Positions 4,952-5,595 of a stretch of 5,595 bases of DNA are shown piece after piece. The translations under genes were made by a program, and so were the position numbers. Every line of letters begins with the position of its first letter. Positions within the stretch are counted from its first letter, which is position 1. Source of the DNA: Spirochaetae bacterium HGW-Spirochaetae-9 (GTDB lineage Bacteria > Spirochaetota > Spirochaetia > Treponematales > Rectinemataceae); NCBI GenBank assembly GCA_002839205.1, contig PGXP01000121.1, forward strand, positions 1 through 5,595. The letters are read 5' to 3'. The notes under the pieces were generated by a model. That model saw only the letters and a program-made list of their open reading frames with translations. It had not been told where the DNA came from and did not search any database.

Positions 4952-5595
4952 CCCATGATACTTCACGCATTTCACGAAATGACCCGGCTCCACTTCCACG
5001 ACGGCCACAGCCGCGGCGCGGCATTTTTCAGAAACGTCGGGGCATCGCGGAGCAAAAACGCAGCCTTCAGGAAGATTCGTCGGGTCGGGCATCAGGCCGG
5101 TGATTGGCTGGAGCCGGTCGACATCCTCGTTGAGGTTGGGGATCGAGCCGAAGAGACCAATCGTGTAGGGATGTTTGGTGTTGTTGTAGATGTGCTCCAG
5201 AGTGCCGTATTCCACGATTTCGCCCGCGTACATTATGGCGGCTTTCTGGCAAATCTCGGCCACCACGCCAAGGTCGTGGGTGATGAGGATGAGCGACGTG
5301 CCCCTGTCCCTCATGAGTTTTTCCATGAGGTCAAGCACCTGGTCCTGGATCGTCACATCGAGGGCCGTTGTCGGCTCGTCCGCTATCAGCAGTTCGGGAT
5401 TGCAGGCCAGCGCGATCGCGATGACCACCCGCTGCTTCATGCCACCGGAAAACTGGTGTGGATATTCCGCATAACGCTCGCCTGGGATACCCACCAGCTC
5501 GAGCATTTCCTGGGCCTTTATCGAAGCCTTCGCACGGGACAGCTTCTGATGAAGGCGCACAACTTCAGCTATCTGATCACCAACCGTAAGAACAG
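4949..5595 (-). CDS. Oligopeptide/dipeptide ABC transporter ATP-binding protein, OppD/DppD type, 5' end cut by window edge
   Basis: Partner ATPase of the OppF-type protein. Only the last 214 codons are visible. The frame is open to the right edge and starts with [12 protein letters not shown], the stretch that follows the Q-loop 'SLNP' of this family, so Walker A and about 100 or more residues lie outside. In the visible fragment: canonical signature FSGGMKQR (48-55), Walker B LLIADEP (68-74), D-loop TALD (76-79), His106 of the H-loop in LITHDLGVV, and the C-terminal domain from [12 protein letters not shown] (141-152). Cysteines C178, C184, C191 and C209 form the same probable cluster motif as in the partner. 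A GTG at 5560 is an internal valine codon, not a start, because family similarity continues upstream of it. It is the first visible gene of the leftward operon. The permease and binding-protein genes are expected to the right. Confidence 0.95.
   Translation of the reverse strand, partial: VLTVGDQIAEVVRLHQKLSRAKASIKAQEMLELVGIPGERYAEYPHQFSGGMKQRVVIAIALACNPELLIADEPTTALDVTIQDQVLDLMEKLMRDRGTSLILITHDLGVVAEICQKAAIMYAGEIVEYGTLEHIYNNTKHPYTIGLFGSIPNLNEDVDRLQPITGLMPDPTNLPEGCVFAPRCPDVSEKCRAAAVAVVEVEPGHFVKCVKYHG

Noticed and set aside
5558..5560. GTG at 5560 as the start of the OppD-type protein
   Set aside because: The same frame stays open to the window edge and the upstream residues ([12 protein letters not shown]) match the family, so the codon is internal.

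Overview
The window is a 5.6 kb piece of a bacterial chromosome, GC-rich and densely coded, with seven protein genes. Two are cut by the window edges (asnA on the left, an oppD/dppD-type ATPase gene on the right). I see no RNA gene, CRISPR array, insertion sequence, integrase or long repeat. The contents are an AsnA of the type found in Bacillota and spirochaetes, an aldo/keto reductase fused to a two-cluster ferredoxin domain, an RraA-like protein, and Opp/Dpp ATPases with a variant signature motif. Together they suggest an anaerobic or fermentative bacterium, perhaps a spirochaete or a GC-rich clostridial or related lineage. This lineage guess rests on remembered family distributions and is weak.

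Layout. Positions 1-869 (minus strand) hold the first 289 codons of asnA, ammonia-dependent asparagine synthetase. A 110-bp divergent intergenic region follows. On the plus strand, 980-2002 encodes the 340-residue aldo/keto reductase with a C-terminal 2x[4Fe-4S]-type domain, and 2115-2453 encodes a 112-residue SnoaL/NTF2-fold protein. Only 4 bp separate its stop from the stop of the convergent RraA-like gene at 2458-3120.

From 5595 down to 2458 everything reads leftwards on the minus strand and looks like one operon: oppD-type ATPase (partial), oppF-type ATPase, a Nit1/Nit2-type carbon-nitrogen hydrolase, and an RraA-like protein. The gaps are 9, 13 and 12 bp. In the first two junctions the ribosome-binding site abuts or overlaps the previous stop codon, and in the third it lies a few bases after it. 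The solute-binding protein and permeases expected for an Opp/Dpp transporter should lie beyond the right edge.

Working idea (inference). The operon couples ATP-driven import of a peptide-like or amide-bearing solute to two cytoplasmic catabolic steps. The Nit-type amidase would release ammonia from an amide, and the RraA-like protein could act as an aldolase or decarboxylase on the resulting oxo-acid. The RraA-like protein lacks the family's usual Arg of the Arg-Asp pair (Thr-Asp instead), so its chemistry or substrate is probably different. Nothing here is clearly a wholly new system. The transporter/amidase/RraA-like unit is the most interesting part.
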